From NCBI RefSeq assembly GCF_030384665.1, contig NC_083673.1, forward strand, positions 1,869,501 through 1,933,500: 64,000 nt of DNA. Reading direction: 5' to 3'. This stretch comes from Lodderomyces elongisporus. Taxonomy: Eukaryota > Ascomycota > Pichiomycetes > Serinales > Debaryomycetaceae. A program made the position numbers and the translations under genes. Below are positions 38,122 through 48,837 of this stretch, in pieces. A model generated the notes under the pieces. It was not told the DNA's origin. It did not search any database and was given only the letters and a program-made list of their open reading frames with translations. How positions within the stretch are numbered: position 1 is the stretch's first letter; every line of letters starts with the position of its first letter.

Positions 38122-39792
38122 ATGTTTACAACAGCACGTCCTGACACCTTGTTCTTGGGTGCCCAGAAAGTTAGTGGTGATGATGTTCGTACTCAAACAG
38201 TATTAGCCGCACAAACCGTTGCCAATGTTGTAAAATCATCGCTCGGCCCTGTTGGCTTGGATAAGATGTTGGTTGATGACATTGGAGATGTCACCGTGAC
38301 GAATGATGGTGCAACAATTTTATCTCTTTTGGATGTTCAACATCCAGCGGGCCAAATCTTGGTTGAGTTGGCTCAACAGCAGGACCGTGAAGTTGGAGAT
38401 GGTACAACTAGTGTTGTACTTATTGCTGCTGAGTTGTTGAAGAGAGCCCATGAATTGGTGAGAAACAAGATCCACCCTACTACAATCATCAGTGGGTACA
38501 GATTAGCGTTAAAAGAAGCCATTAGATATATCAATCAAACATTATCGCAAAGTGTCGACACATTGGGTAAAGAGACGTTGGTCAATATCGCCAAGACTTC
38601 AATGTCTTCAAAGATCATTGGATCTGACTCTGAGTTTTTCAGCAAGATGGTTGTTGATGCAATGCTTGCTGTTAAGACAACAAATGGGAAAGGAGAGGTG
38701 AAGTACCCTGTCAAGGCGGTTAATATATTAAAGGCACATGGTAAATCATCATTGGAATCGGTGTTGGTCAATGGATATGCATTGAATTGTACGGTTGCAT
38801 CACAGGCAATGGTGAAGCTGGTCAAGGGCGCCAAGATTGCTTGTTTGGACATCAATTTGCAAAAAGCAAGAATGGCGATGGGTGTGCAAATCAATATCGA
38901 AGACCCAGATCAACTTGAAGAGATTAGGAAAAGAGAGTATGGTATAATTATTGAGAGAATACGCAAAATTTTGGCAAGTGGAGCCAATGTTGTGTTGACC
39001 ACCAAAGGTATCGATGACTTGTCGCTAAAGGAGTTTGTTGAAAACGGATGTATGGCAGTTAGACGTTGTAAAAAAGAAGATTTAAGGAGAATTGCTAGAG
39101 CCACTGGAGCTACTTTAGTATCGTCATTGAGCAATTTAGAGGGTGATGAAACATTTGATGCTAGTAATTTGGGTTATGCCGAAGAAGTGGAACAAACAAG
39201 AATCAGTGATGATGAATGTATCTTGATCAAAGGTACAAAGCAACATTCTTCAAGTTCGATAATCTTGCGTGGTCCAAATGATTATTCCTTAGATGAGATG
39301 CAAAGATCAATCCATGACTCGCTAAGTGTTGTTAAACGGACATTAGAGAGTGGGAATGTCGTACCCGGAGGAGGAGCAGTTGAAACTGCGTTGAACATAT
39401 ACTTGGAGAATTTTGCATCCACCGTTGGATCAAGAGAACAATTGGCCATTTGGGAGTTTGGCTCAGCCTTATTAATTATCCCAAAGACATTGGCACTGAA
39501 TGCGGCTAAGGATGCGTCAGAGCTCGTGTCAAAGTTGAGAACGTATCATGCAATGTCACAGATGGCTAAACCAGGAGATGAGAAGAAGAGAAAATACAAG
39601 AATTACGGATTGGATTTGATCAATGGTAAAGTTGTTGATGAAGCCACACATGGTGTTTTGGAGCCCACTATCTCCAAGATCAAGTCATTGAAGTCAGCAT
39701 TGGAGGCATGTGTTTCTATCTTGAGAATTGATACAATCATTGAAGTGCATCCAGAACCGCCAAAGGAGGATCCTCACGGACATGATCATTAG
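38122..39792 (+). CDS. TCP1: TRiC/CCT chaperonin subunit alpha
   Basis: Subunit 1 of the hetero-oligomeric cytosolic chaperonin that folds actin, tubulin and WD40 proteins. The 556-residue length is normal. ATP-site signatures are present: [29 protein letters not shown] near residues 38-66, [15 protein letters not shown] near 87-101, and [10 protein letters not shown] near 412-421. The subunit-specific CCT-alpha pattern ([14 protein letters not shown] at the N-terminus, [48 protein letters not shown]) separates it from the other seven subunits. The C-terminus is His/Asp-rich. It starts at the ATG at 38122. Confidence 0.97.
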   Translation: MFTTARPDTLFLGAQKVSGDDVRTQTVLAAQTVANVVKSSLGPVGLDKMLVDDIGDVTVTNDGATILSLLDVQHPAGQILVELAQQQDREVGDGTTSVVLIAAELLKRAHELVRNKIHPTTIISGYRLALKEAIRYINQTLSQSVDTLGKETLVNIAKTSMSSKIIGSDSEFFSKMVVDAMLAVKTTNGKGEVKYPVKAVNILKAHGKSSLESVLVNGYALNCTVASQAMVKLVKGAKIACLDINLQKARMAMGVQINIEDPDQLEEIRKREYGIIIERIRKILASGANVVLTTKGIDDLSLKEFVENGCMAVRRCKKEDLRRIARATGATLVSSLSNLEGDETFDASNLGYAEEVEQTRISDDECILIKGTKQHSSSSIILRGPNDYSLDEMQRSIHDSLSVVKRTLESGNVVPGGGAVETALNIYLENFASTVGSREQLAIWEFGSALLIIPKTLALNAAKDASELVSKLRTYHAMSQMAKPGDEKKRKYKNYGLDLINGKVVDEATHGVLEPTISKIKSLKSALEACVSILRIDTIIEVHPEPPKEDPHGHDH

Positions 39793-39997
39793 GGCTAGAA
39801 ATTTGATTGCATAATGTTCAATGCCAAAAGTGGTTTTTAAGAATAGGTTACAAGAATTAGTAAATATTGTTGTACTGTAATGTGTATTAATTAAATCAGT
39901 TAATTACCTATATAAATGCAAACCAGTGGAAATGAAGAATTAAAATAATAGGGGTATTATGTAATAGAGAGAAAAAAAAAAAAAGAAAAATGGTTCA

Positions 39998-40030
<33 letters not shown>

Positions 40031-40105
40031 AATAGATGGCTAGAAATATAAAATGTAGCAAGGTTTGGGCATATTTTTATCTTTTGTTTGTTCTGTTCAA
40101 AATTT
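39793..40105. other. convergent 3' region TCP1/PCL cyclin
   Basis: AT-rich. Contains an A13 run near 39969 and a TTC array at about 40002-40021. No gene is seen. Confidence 0.55.
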
Positions 40106-41122
40106 TCACGATAATGAAGATAATAAACTCATCATTGATCTTTTTTTCTTTATTACTGGTGGAGCAGCAACGTATTGTTTGTTTTGTAGTAATGGTTCTT
40201 GGTTCAAGTTATTTAGCGATCTGCTCGACAAGGGGATTCTAGAAGGTTTTTTAACTTGTAAGTGTGCATCATTGTACTGTTGGTGTTGGTATTCTATACT
40301 TTGGATTGAATTTGTCGACACTGAATTGCTCATTGATAAATTCAGGTTAATTGAGTTTGACGACATTGATTTTGAAGATGTAGAAGTAGATGAATTGTGG
40401 AGAGAGTAATATGAGGGTGACGAGTTCAACAGCAGAGCAACTGAGGCTGAGGGTGAAACATGTAATTTTCTTGATCTGTTTGGATGCACTGGTGGAGAGA
40501 GATATGGTGAGCTTGATAATGTACTTTGTTGCTGCTGTTGTTGAAGACGATAAAAATTGAGTCTTTGGAGTGATTCCCATTCTTGCTTTTGGACCAAGTG
40601 TTTCTTGATTCCGCTGAGGAATGGTTGCAATGTTATAATCAATTCGTGTTCTTTGATATTGATATCCCAGTTTAGTATGCTAATCAACTCTCTTTCCGCG
40701 AGGTTTACTTCTTCGATGGATAATAAGCCGTCTGTATATTTTGTCCAGTGCTTGTTCAAGGGTGAGCTATCATTGAGACTCTTTGCTGCAACAATCAATG
40801 CTGAGAGGAAAATACGGTGTCTAGTAGTTTCCATACCAATGGCGTTGGCTGGCAAGTAGTTTCTCAATTTGTTGAGGTATACCAAGGTTGCCATTAGTGT
40901 GGGTGTCTGCACGTTAGAATAGTTTATGAGGGTCTTGATGAAATTGGCGAGTGATATTGTGGGGTTTTTTGTAATGATTGAGGAAGAGCCAAAGCACTTG
41001 GTTTTTTGTGATGCTGGTTGTCTTACTTGGATTATGGAGTTTGTTGTAGCAACCAAAAAGTTGATCATATCCAACGAGACCGGTTGTCTTGAAAAGATCT
41101 TCAAGGCTTCTTTATCTGACAT
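40106..41122 (-). CDS. PCL1: Pho85-type cyclin, Pcl1/Pcl2 subfamily
   Basis: G1 cyclin partner of the Pho85 kinase, linked to polarity and cell-cycle entry. The 338-residue product has a single cyclin box at about residues 45-155, with the Pcl1/2 signatures SNVQTPTLMATLVYLNKLR, TRHRIFLSALIVAAKSLNDSSPLNKHW and YTDGLLSIEEVNLAERELISILNWDI. The C-terminal 170 residues are low-complexity, with a Gln run (about 194-201) and Ser-rich stretches. Which of the Pcl1/Pcl2/Pcl9 paralogues it equals cannot be settled from sequence alone; the symbol names the subfamily. It starts at the ATG at 41120-41122. Confidence 0.88.
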   Translation of the reverse strand: MSDKEALKIFSRQPVSLDMINFLVATTNSIIQVRQPASQKTKCFGSSSIITKNPTISLANFIKTLINYSNVQTPTLMATLVYLNKLRNYLPANAIGMETTRHRIFLSALIVAAKSLNDSSPLNKHWTKYTDGLLSIEEVNLAERELISILNWDINIKEHELIITLQPFLSGIKKHLVQKQEWESLQRLNFYRLQQQQQQSTLSSSPYLSPPVHPNRSRKLHVSPSASVALLLNSSPSYYSLHNSSTSTSSKSMSSNSINLNLSMSNSVSTNSIQSIEYQHQQYNDAHLQVKKPSRIPLSSRSLNNLNQEPLLQNKQYVAAPPVIKKKRSMMSLLSSLS

Positions 41123-43278
41123 TGTTTAACGGAACTGGAAGGGTAAGTGAGGTGAAAAGTTTAGTTGTTGATACAATATTGTTGTAATCAATGGTCGAAC
41201 TCGTGACTGGAAAGGACTAGTCAACTCAATAGAAAATGGAAAATGAAAATACAAGTAATATATATATATATGTATATATATATTGAAAAGATCTTCTCTT
41301 ATCTTAATCTCAATCTAAGTCTAAGTCTAAGTCCTTTTATTTGACTACTTCCTCAACGGTGGTTGTGCACAGTCTGGAGATATTTATGGAAAGAAGAAAC
41401 AATAGTATATATGGTATAGGTAATGACTGAAAGGAAAGGAAAGGATTGCATGAATAAATGAGTGAATGAGTGAATGAATGAATGAAAAAAAAAAAATTAC
41501 TCGTTAAGGTACAGTTTCCCAATTGGGAAATAAATTGGAGTTTGACACAAAGAGAGAGAGAGAAAAAAAAAAAAAAAAAGAAGGGCGAGCCATGCAGAAT
41601 AAAATGAAATTCGCGTTTCTCAGCTGCCAGTAACTCCTTCATCGCGAAACAGTGTGCAAGGGGGGGGGGGGGGGGAGGGAGGAGTGAAGAAACAGAGAAA
41701 ATAAATAAAGAAATAAATTGAAGGTAAAAGGGTAAATGTGAAAATGGAAGGAATTGGAGATGGGGAAAACAATAGAGAAAGAACAAACAAAAAATAATAA
41801 TAATAAAGAAAGAGAAGAGGAGGAAGAGGAAGAAGAAGAATATCTATTTATTTATTTATTCCCGAAAGGAGGTTTCAGAATAAGTAAAAAAAGGGCCATT
41901 TAACTAAATGGGTAATAAGCTATGTGCTGAACTTGATTATAGAAACGCGTAAACTCTTTCTAGACATTGGAGTGATTGTTTTTTTATGTTATGGTAAAGT
42001 TGTTGTCTGGACCTTGTCCTATCCTTGTATCAATCCTTATCCTTATCCTTTTCTTTTGCTTTGCTTTTGTTTTCTCTTCCTGATAAGACAATATGATGAA
42101 CTGTGGAAGGAAGTGGAGGTGATGGAAAGAAAAGGAAAAAGAAAAACAAGAAGAAGATGGTAGAGATAAAGAGCAGCGGTGAATAGTTAGATGATAATTT
42201 CGAGCTAAGCAAGTTCTTTATCCTTTGCAATATATTCTTTCAGGATAGACATGCCCATATTTTTTTTTCAAAATCTACTCTAGGTTTCAATTACTTTGAA
42301 ACTATAGCTCATGGTATTACTAGTTTCCTTTTCTTTTTTGGAGAAGGGTACTCGGTTCAACTATTTGACTTAAACTGGAAAAGTCAATAGCGCTAGGATC
42401 AACAATTGAAATTCTACAATTACGCAAAATGGCAAACTTTTTCTTTTCCTTTCTGTTCTTTTACAATATTATTATCACCATTACTACTATTGCTATTATT
42501 ATCATCACCATTACTACCATTGCTATAATTTTTTTGTTTGTTTCGAAACGTATAGAATTTTGACGCTACCACTCAGCCTGGCTTGCCCTTTTATTTGCAT
42601 GAGGGTGGGGGGGCTGGCTTGGTGGATTAAGCCTATCTTAAAATTGAAAAAAGAAAAAGAAAAAAAATAAAAATAAATAATAGCGTAAGACATTTTCGCT
42701 GTGTCCTCTACGCGAATGACAACAATACGACCACTACCTCTGGGTCTACAGATTTTGCACGACTCTACTACTACTGCTACTACTGCTACCACTACTACCA
42801 CTGCTACAGCTTTAATTACTACGCGTCGCGACTTAAGCGTTGAATGGAACCAATCCCTTGACGTTGTCTTTTCAACTTTTTTGCTTCTCGTGCCAGGTAT
42901 TATTTTTCTAATTTTTATTCTATTTATAAAGCTAAATGGTGAAGATAAAGAAAGAAGGTAAAAAAGAAAAAAAGAAAATAAAATCCCTCATAACAAAATA
43001 GAGTTCTAGATAATAACAGTAAAAGAAAACTTCAATTGCTAGCTTTGTATGAGAGCCATATTTGCTATGCCATTATACAATGCCTATGTAAGCCACCCTT
43101 TTTTTCTGCTTATTACATCTTGTAGTTTGGTAAAAAAAAAAATCTGGTTCTTTATAAAATGCTGTTGCAAAACAATACAAACTAAAAAAGAAAATAATAT
43201 GAAACAAAATAAAACAAAGTTAAATAAAGTAAAGTAAAGTAAAGTTAAGGAAAATTTCAAATCACAGCGTAATTTCCT
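41123..43278. other. 2.2-kb intergenic region, PCL promoter and VCX1 3' side
   Basis: No convincing gene. It contains a TA repeat (about 41260-41284), GAATGA units (about 41458-41484), A-runs, a G16 run (41660-41675), AGGAAG-rich DNA (about 41815-41840), CTTAT/TCCTTAT units (about 42020-42050), and ACT repeats (42766-42805). An ATG frame at 42716-42961 ends with a hydrophobic segment but is dominated by Thr repeats; I do not call it. Confidence 0.5.
41660..41675 (+). repeat. G16 homopolymer
   Basis: Sixteen consecutive G on the plus strand, upstream of the PCL cyclin gene. One of a cluster of such tracts in this part of the window. Confidence 0.95.
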
Positions 43279-44538
43279 CTACAACCCCGCTGAGTCGGGA
43301 TAATAGAAAAAGGCCAAAGCAACAATCAAGTATGTGCTCAACAACATCGCACCTTCTAACCAATTACTCTCACCATCCAAGATTACCAAGTTTGTGATGA
43401 AAACACTAACAAAAAGTATCGCAGTCTCAAATGTAGAAAAGTAAAGGGACATTGGCACATCAATAACCCACCCAACAAGGACCATGAATGGGGTAACAAA
43501 GATTGCAATTTGCAACGATGATCCCACTGCAACACCAATTGCCAAATCCATCTTATCCTTCATTGCAACAATGATTGCAGTAACGTGTTCTGCTGCATTA
43601 CCAACAATGGGGATAACAATCAAACCAATAAATGTCTTTGACAACCCTGACTTTTCCACAATCTCATCGATTGATCCAACCAATGTATCTGCCGATAAAG
43701 AAACCAAAATCGTAGTCAACAACAACACTGCTAATCCCTCGGTAACTGTCAAGTGTTCATTGGTTTCATCCTTGTGCGCACTTGCGGTAATGATGTCATC
43801 CCCAGAATCATTGTGGTCATGACCATTGTCCAAAACATTTTCCGCCTCATTGGTGGCCTCGAATAATGACTTGTGTGTCTTTAATGAAAACAACAAGTAA
43901 AACAAATAAACAATCAACAAAATCACACTGACGCCTCTTGACAAGTCCAAGATCAAATTATCAGTGCTGCCAGGCTCGGGGAATACACCAGTTTTTTTAG
44001 GTTTTGGTAAGGAGGCATGGAACGCAGCAGGAATCAATAATGAGGCAGTGGCCAATGCCATCAAACTCGACATTGTTTGGGCTACAGTCTGATTAAATGT
44101 TTGCTGTACTCTAGTGATACCTCCAGCAACAAAGCAGCAACCAAGCACTAGCAACAAGTTACTCAAGATCGAGCCCAACATTGATGCCTGAACAATACGA
44201 ACCTGGTTTTCCTTCAATGCAATAATTGAGACAATCAACTCAACTGCATTGCCAAAAGTGGCATTCAACAATCCACCAGCGGTCTGACCCACAAACTCAC
44301 TAATCTCCTCAGTGGCATAGGCCAAGATGGAAGCCAATGGAATGATGGCTAAGAAATTGAGCCAAAACCTAGCACTTGCATTCCATCCAAGATGTCCTGC
44401 TAATAGTCCTAGTGGAACAAACACCAATAAGTAATTGACTGGCGATGACTTGAGTGTGAGCTTAGTTGCTTTGGAAATGTTGGCTATGTAAGACTGTGGC
44501 CGTTCGCGGGTGCCGCCAAGAAGAGGTAAGTCGCTCAT
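43279..44538 (-). CDS. VCX1: vacuolar Ca2+/H+ exchanger
   Basis: CaCA-family cation/proton antiporter of the vacuolar membrane that lowers cytosolic Ca2+. The 419-residue protein has about eleven hydrophobic segments. The two signature alpha repeats are present, GNAVELI (residues 96-102) and [11 protein letters not shown] (about 311-321), each carrying the transport Glu. They are separated by a hydrophilic His/Asp-rich loop (around [12 protein letters not shown], about 240-250). Length matches yeast Vcx1 (411). It starts at the ATG at 44536-44538. Confidence 0.96.
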   Translation of the reverse strand: MSDLPLLGGTRERPQSYIANISKATKLTLKSSPVNYLLVFVPLGLLAGHLGWNASARFWLNFLAIIPLASILAYATEEISEFVGQTAGGLLNATFGNAVELIVSIIALKENQVRIVQASMLGSILSNLLLVLGCCFVAGGITRVQQTFNQTVAQTMSSLMALATASLLIPAAFHASLPKPKKTGVFPEPGSTDNLILDLSRGVSVILLIVYLFYLLFSLKTHKSLFEATNEAENVLDNGHDHNDSGDDIITASAHKDETNEHLTVTEGLAVLLLTTILVSLSADTLVGSIDEIVEKSGLSKTFIGLIVIPIVGNAAEHVTAIIVAMKDKMDLAIGVAVGSSLQIAIFVTPFMVLVGWVIDVPMSLYFSTFETAILFVSVFITNLVILDGESNWLEGAMLLSTYLIVALAFFYYPDSAGL

Positions 44539-45378
44539 TTGTAAATGTATGTGTGTGAAGCTTTGTTTGCGTGTGTATGTGTATTGGTGTAATGTATGTG
44601 GGATTTGGAATTTAGAATTTAGAATTTAGAATTTGGGGAAGAAAAAGGGTGGGAATGGAGAACAGTGACCGTTGGCTTTCTGTTTAAGAAAAATAATAAC
44701 AATTTTATAAAATAAAAATAAAATAATATATACAACTGTGCCGAAAAAGTGTTTCTCTGTTTATCCTGTCAAAGTACCTGCAAAGAATAAAAGGAATGAA
44801 AGACAAGATGAAAAGAAGAGGTGGGAAGAAGAAAAGAAAAATCTAAAAAAAATTAAAGGAAAGGAACGAGGCTTGGTTCTTAAAAAGGATCTGTTTATAA
44901 AAACGAATTGCTCAAGGGTATATGAAATTAGTACCAAAAATGGTGTACTTAGAATTGTACTTAGAATTGTACTTTGAATGGTACTAAATCTGTATAATGC
45001 TATTGTCATCTATGTTGCTATGTGTGTTTCAATCATTCTCTGTTGTTTCTTTCTCTCACTCTCTCTCGCCCTTCTTTTTTTTTTTTTGCGCGCTTGGCTC
45101 CTTGCTCAAAGTTCATTCTCATCATCTATTCCTTTATATACTACTATAGTATAGCAAATTTATCGTGTAATATAATCACGTGACCATGTGTTGTTTTTCC
45201 CTTTTGTCATATAATTTTTGACAGATGATCAATATATGGGACGTAAAAAATTGTATACAAATTGTAACTATCGCATGCTGTGTTTGTTTATTTACCAAAT
45301 GGTTACATAGTCTGTATACATATATCTATATATTGTACAGCAGAGTTTTAGAACCTCAAAACATAAAGAAGGAAAAAT

Positions 45379-45393
45379 GGGGGGGGGGGGGGG
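45379..45393 (+). repeat. G15 homopolymer
   Basis: Fifteen consecutive G on the plus strand in intergenic DNA between VCX1 and CTR2. Confidence 0.95.
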
Positions 45394-45794
45394 TAAGTTT
45401 GAATGTAATAAGTTAGTTCTTCTTGACATGCAAATGAAATTGCAAAATTTTGGCATAATTTTCTCTCGAAGAATAAATACTAGAAACAAAGAAAGCAAAA
45501 AAAAAAGCAAACAAACACTCGAACAAATAAACAAGCAAAAGAGTGAAAAAAGACTTAACAACAGTTGTGCACGTATTAGTAACACTATGGATACACTAGA
45601 AGCAAGTAATCTCTGCAGATTGGTATTCCTATAATTTATACTAATTGGACTGTTGTCTCACTTTTTCCTACTAGACAATCATTTTCTACCTTAAGACTTA
45701 ACGTTCTCTAGGAAATTTCCTTCCTTCCTTAATTTTTTTTTTTCATATTATGTTTCTTTACATTTTTTTTTATTTTTTGATCTCATCTTTCTTT

Positions 45795-45814
45795 GGGGGG
45801 GGGGGGGGGGGGGG
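45795..45814 (+). repeat. G20 homopolymer
   Basis: Twenty consecutive G on the plus strand, 26 bp before the ATG of the small frame at 45841. Confidence 0.95.
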
Positions 45815-45840
45815 CATAATCTAGATATATAAGCATCACG

Positions 45841-46083
45841 ATGTTTACAAAAAGGTGTTTTACATTGTACAAAAGTTACTCTCCTACCCGGTTTTCTCCC
45901 TTGCGTTTGCAGACTTTTGTACTACGAAACGGGCATAATGTTGCAGAGCTCACAGATTCATATAAAATGTATTGGGAAAAGGTATTTTTATTCGTCACGA
46001 AGAGGGTTAGGGTTAGGGGGGGGGGGGGGGGGGAAATGGCGAAGACACATATACTGAAAGTCAGCCGCAAAAACAAAAAATAA
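45841..46083 (+). CDS. possible small mitochondrial protein, truncated or spurious
   Basis: 80-codon ATG frame. The first about 35 residues (MFTKRCFTLYKSYSPTRF...) are basic, aromatic and free of acidic residues, like a mitochondrial targeting sequence. They are followed by HNVAELTDSYKMYWEKVFLFV. From codon 57 the frame runs through two TTAGGG units and a G18 run, giving an unnatural RVRVRGGGGG segment, so the 3' half is not a normal protein. A TATATAAG box lies just upstream. It may be a real short gene damaged by the G-tract, a relic, or chance; no family match is claimed. Confidence 0.25.
   Translation: MFTKRCFTLYKSYSPTRFSPLRLQTFVLRNGHNVAELTDSYKMYWEKVFLFVTKRVRVRGGGGGEMAKTHILKVSRKNKK
46016..46033 (+). 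repeat. G18 homopolymer preceded by TTAGGG repeats
   Basis: AGGGTTAGGGTTAGG leads directly into 18 consecutive G. TTAGGG is the core of the Tbf1 binding site. Confidence 0.95.
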
Positions 46084-46352
46084 TAAAAAAAAACAGCTGA
46101 TTGTTTATTCCGTCTTTCGCCACACCACTTACTCATGAGCAAATAAAGACCAAACAAATTTGGATTGGCCAAATAGGAAGAGGGAAGTACAATATATACT
46201 AAATATATCAATTATATGGATATTATATATACTATATTTGTAAGTAAAAACGGTGATACATCGCCGTCCAGGGCTCATGCTCACCTTCCACCAGTATTCT
46301 TTCAAAAAAAACAAATTTCTCATTTTTTTTTATTTATTTATTTTCTTCTTCT

Positions 46353-46850
46353 TCAATGACAAGACATGCTTCTTGAAATTGCATCGGTAGAACCACCGGT
46401 GCCTCCACAAATGTAGTTTCCAATACCAGCTCCCATAGCTACTGCAATCATGAGCCATCCATTATAGGTCATAAACACCAACATCAACCAAAAGGAGTAA
46501 AAAACTTGCACTCCGTAGATGATACCTCTATACAATTTGAAGCGCTTCTGTTGTGACGTAGATACCCCAGAGGCAATACTCGATCTCTCCCAATTGCCGA
46601 AAAGAGCCTTGATGTACTCATATCCTACTCCGAGTGCCACAATAGTGAAAAAGGAGGCAATGAAGCCAGCATATGTTTTGATGTGCCACCATTCAAACAC
46701 AACACAGGTATTGTGCCAGTCCCATGTAAATATCATATTCATTGCGCACCTCTCGCCCCCCATTCCTGGCATTCCAGGCATATCGTGGCCCATGTCACCC
46801 ATAGCATGGTTGTGAGAAGCTTGGTGATTCATTAGTATCTCTTGACTCAT
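46353..46850 (-). CDS. CTR2: low-affinity copper transporter, Ctr2 family
   Basis: Copper permease, in yeast located in the vacuolar membrane, where it exports stored Cu(I). The 165-residue product has a Met/His-rich N-terminus (MGDMGHDMPGMPGMGG, about 17-32) and three transmembrane segments. The copper-relay motif MxxxM is in the second (MLVFM, 123-127), GxxxG is in the third (GAGIG, 140-144), and the C-terminus ends in SCH, a Cys/His metal-binding end. The short single-unit form fits Ctr2 better than the high-affinity Ctr1, which has a longer Met-rich ectodomain. It is divergent from RCF2. Confidence 0.93.
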   Translation of the reverse strand: MSQEILMNHQASHNHAMGDMGHDMPGMPGMGGERCAMNMIFTWDWHNTCVVFEWWHIKTYAGFIASFFTIVALGVGYEYIKALFGNWERSSIASGVSTSQQKRFKLYRGIIYGVQVFYSFWLMLVFMTYNGWLMIAVAMGAGIGNYICGGTGGSTDAISRSMSCH

Positions 46851-47762
46851 AAAGATTATTTATAGTATTCAATCCTTTTTGGAAAATAATCTTCAAAGAG
46901 TGCGCAATACGTGTACTATATATATATATATCTTCTTCCATCCAGTCTTGCTCTTTACAATACAAAATACTAAATACATTATACAAAATTTTAAACAACC
47001 ACAACATAAGCATACAAATACACCTAGATTCAGAGATAGCCGGATTTTACGCCAACCCGATTATCTCTCCTTTTCCAACAGATTGTTTGTCGTGGGGTGG
47101 GTTGGGGGGGGGGAAAAGAGGTGGTTTTTGGTGCTTCTTATTTCAGCTTGCTATAGGGATTGGATCGGTAGCTCCCCCCGAACTTTCCCTGTTTGTAGTT
47201 CGGTACTGCACACATATGCACACACATTACACACGCATAATATAGCTTGTGCCGTTCTGTCGCGCTCTCCCTCACACACTCCCTCGCACACACTCTCTCT
47301 TCCACTCTTTTTCCATCTACCTGCATGAATATTTTATGTCCACTCCGATTTGACCCATTGGTGGAAACAATTGGCTTTAGCATACGTGATTCCGCATTTT
47401 TAATGTGTCATGTAAACCAGTGTATGGATATACATGATTGTAATTTTTATAATTTTTATAATTTTTTTTTTTTACTTTCTTAATCTTATTTGTAGGGGCA
47501 TTTCCATCTATCATTTTTTATTGGAAAAGAAAAAAAAAAGAGCAATACATATTCACCAACTCTTTTCCCTATTTCATAACTTTTTCTTCTTCTTCTTCTT
47601 CTTCTTCTTCTTCTTCTTCTTTTTCTTTTTAATCTTCCCTGTTTTTTTTTAGCTTACTTTTCCTTTTCACACTTTCCTTTTCCTCCTATCCAAATTATCA
47701 AGGTTTTTATCTAATTAGGATATTACATTTTCTAACAGATCACAAACAATAGCCATTTCACA
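46851..47762. other. 0.9-kb divergent promoter region CTR2/RCF2
   Basis: No gene. It contains a G10 run (47104-47113), CACACA/CACTCC repeats (about 47205-47300), TTTATAA units (about 47445-47462) and a TTC array (about 47584-47621) on the RCF2 side. Confidence 0.5.
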
Positions 47763-48449
47763 ATGAAGCTTTTAACAAAAGAAGAGAAGGATGCACACTT
47801 ACAACACGTCATTTCCGAAGGTGCAAAAGGTTTGGTATACGGAGCTGTTGTTTCAGCTGGTATCTTTTCATACTTGAAGTACAGGAAACCAGCGAGGTTT
47901 GCTACATTCACCGGTTCCATCAAGGCTGCCATCTTGGCCATGCCAACCATCTCTATTGCGGCATTTTGGGCAGACCAAGGTTCATGGGAGTTTGACCAAA
48001 TGATGCACCAGTCCGATTACCAACAAGAACAAGTGCTTAAGGAATACCGTGAATACAACAAATTATCTTTGTCTGACAAGATTTTTACACAATTGAACAA
48101 CCACAAGTATCAAATCATCATTAGTGCTTGGGCCGCTTCCTTGTACGGTTCATGGGTTCTTGTCAATAGAGACAAAATCATGACCACCGCACAAAAGGCT
48201 GTGCAAGCAAGAATGTATGCCCAAGGTATCACCATCATCTTATTGTTAGGAACTATTCTTTTGGCAATGAGAGAAGAAGAGATCAACAAGAAAAAACCAA
48301 AGCCACTCCCAGAATGGAGACAAATTGTCAATGAAAGAGAAGCTGAATTGAAGCGTTTGGAAAATGAAAAAGACGCCAAGGCATTTAATGAAAAGGCGGA
48401 GAAGTTACAAAATGCCCCATCAGCCATATTGGAAGAGCTTAAAAAGTAG
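47763..48449 (+). CDS. RCF2: respiratory supercomplex factor 2
   Basis: Inner mitochondrial membrane protein that associates with cytochrome c oxidase and the III-IV supercomplex. The 228-residue length equals yeast Rcf2 (224). The N-terminal half has two hydrophobic stretches (around AKGLVYGAVVSAGIFSYLKY and KAAILAMPTISIAAFWA). The HIG1-type domain lies in the C-terminal half (about 100-180): YQIIISAWAASLYGSWVLVNRD, KAVQARMYAQGITIILLLGTILL. A charged helical tail (about 190-228) follows. It starts at the ATG at 47763, close to the 5' TTC array. Confidence 0.94.
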   Translation: MKLLTKEEKDAHLQHVISEGAKGLVYGAVVSAGIFSYLKYRKPARFATFTGSIKAAILAMPTISIAAFWADQGSWEFDQMMHQSDYQQEQVLKEYREYNKLSLSDKIFTQLNNHKYQIIISAWAASLYGSWVLVNRDKIMTTAQKAVQARMYAQGITIILLLGTILLAMREEEINKKKPKPLPEWRQIVNEREAELKRLENEKDAKAFNEKAEKLQNAPSAILEELKK

Positions 48450-48837
48450 ATGAAGTGGTTCTTTTCATAACGATAATGATGATGATGATGATGATGATGA
48501 TGCTGATGCTGATGCTGTTGATGCTGTAGTTGTTGTAGTTGAGCCGCAATGACAGTTTCCCCAACGGGTGTTTTTAACTTTTTTTTTATTAATTTAACCC
48601 ATTTGTATATAGAATTTATTATGCGACATCCGAATTTTGACTTAAATTTTTTTTTCTCACACACACACACACACTCTCTCTCGCACTTGACTCTGGTATT
48701 TGATTGCAAATAAATGTGTGATTCATCTTCATCTTCATCTCCATCTCGATCTCCATCTCGATCTCCATCTCGATCTCGCAAACCACTTATTCTTCCATTG
48801 ACTTGATTGCAAAACCCACTCGCTTTTTTTCTGACCG
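48450..48837. other. intergenic region RCF2/GCD6
   Basis: Contains GAT/GCT trinucleotide repeats (about 48475-48525), CA repeats (48659-48673) and a CATCTCGATCTC hexamer array (about 48726-48777) just before GCD6. No gene is seen. Confidence 0.6.

Larger units (their letters stand above)
44539..46352. other. 1.8-kb intergenic region VCX1 promoter / CTR2 3' side
   Basis: Three long G-runs lie within 655 bp (45379-45393, 45795-45814, 46016-46033). There are AGAATTT repeats (about 44608-44634), three TGTACTTAGAAT-type units (about 44943-44975) and a Cbf1-type TCACGTGA (45176-45183). A possible small gene (45841-46083) lies between the second and third G-runs. Nothing else is recognised. Confidence 0.5.

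Noticed and set aside
42716..42961. ATG frame with Thr repeats and a C-terminal hydrophobic segment
   Set aside because: The Thr run comes from an ACT array, and no homologue is recognised; too weak to call.
46005..46020. Internal telomere repeat
   Set aside because: Only two TTAGGG units, and CTG-clade yeasts use long, different telomeric repeats; more likely a Tbf1-type motif or chance.
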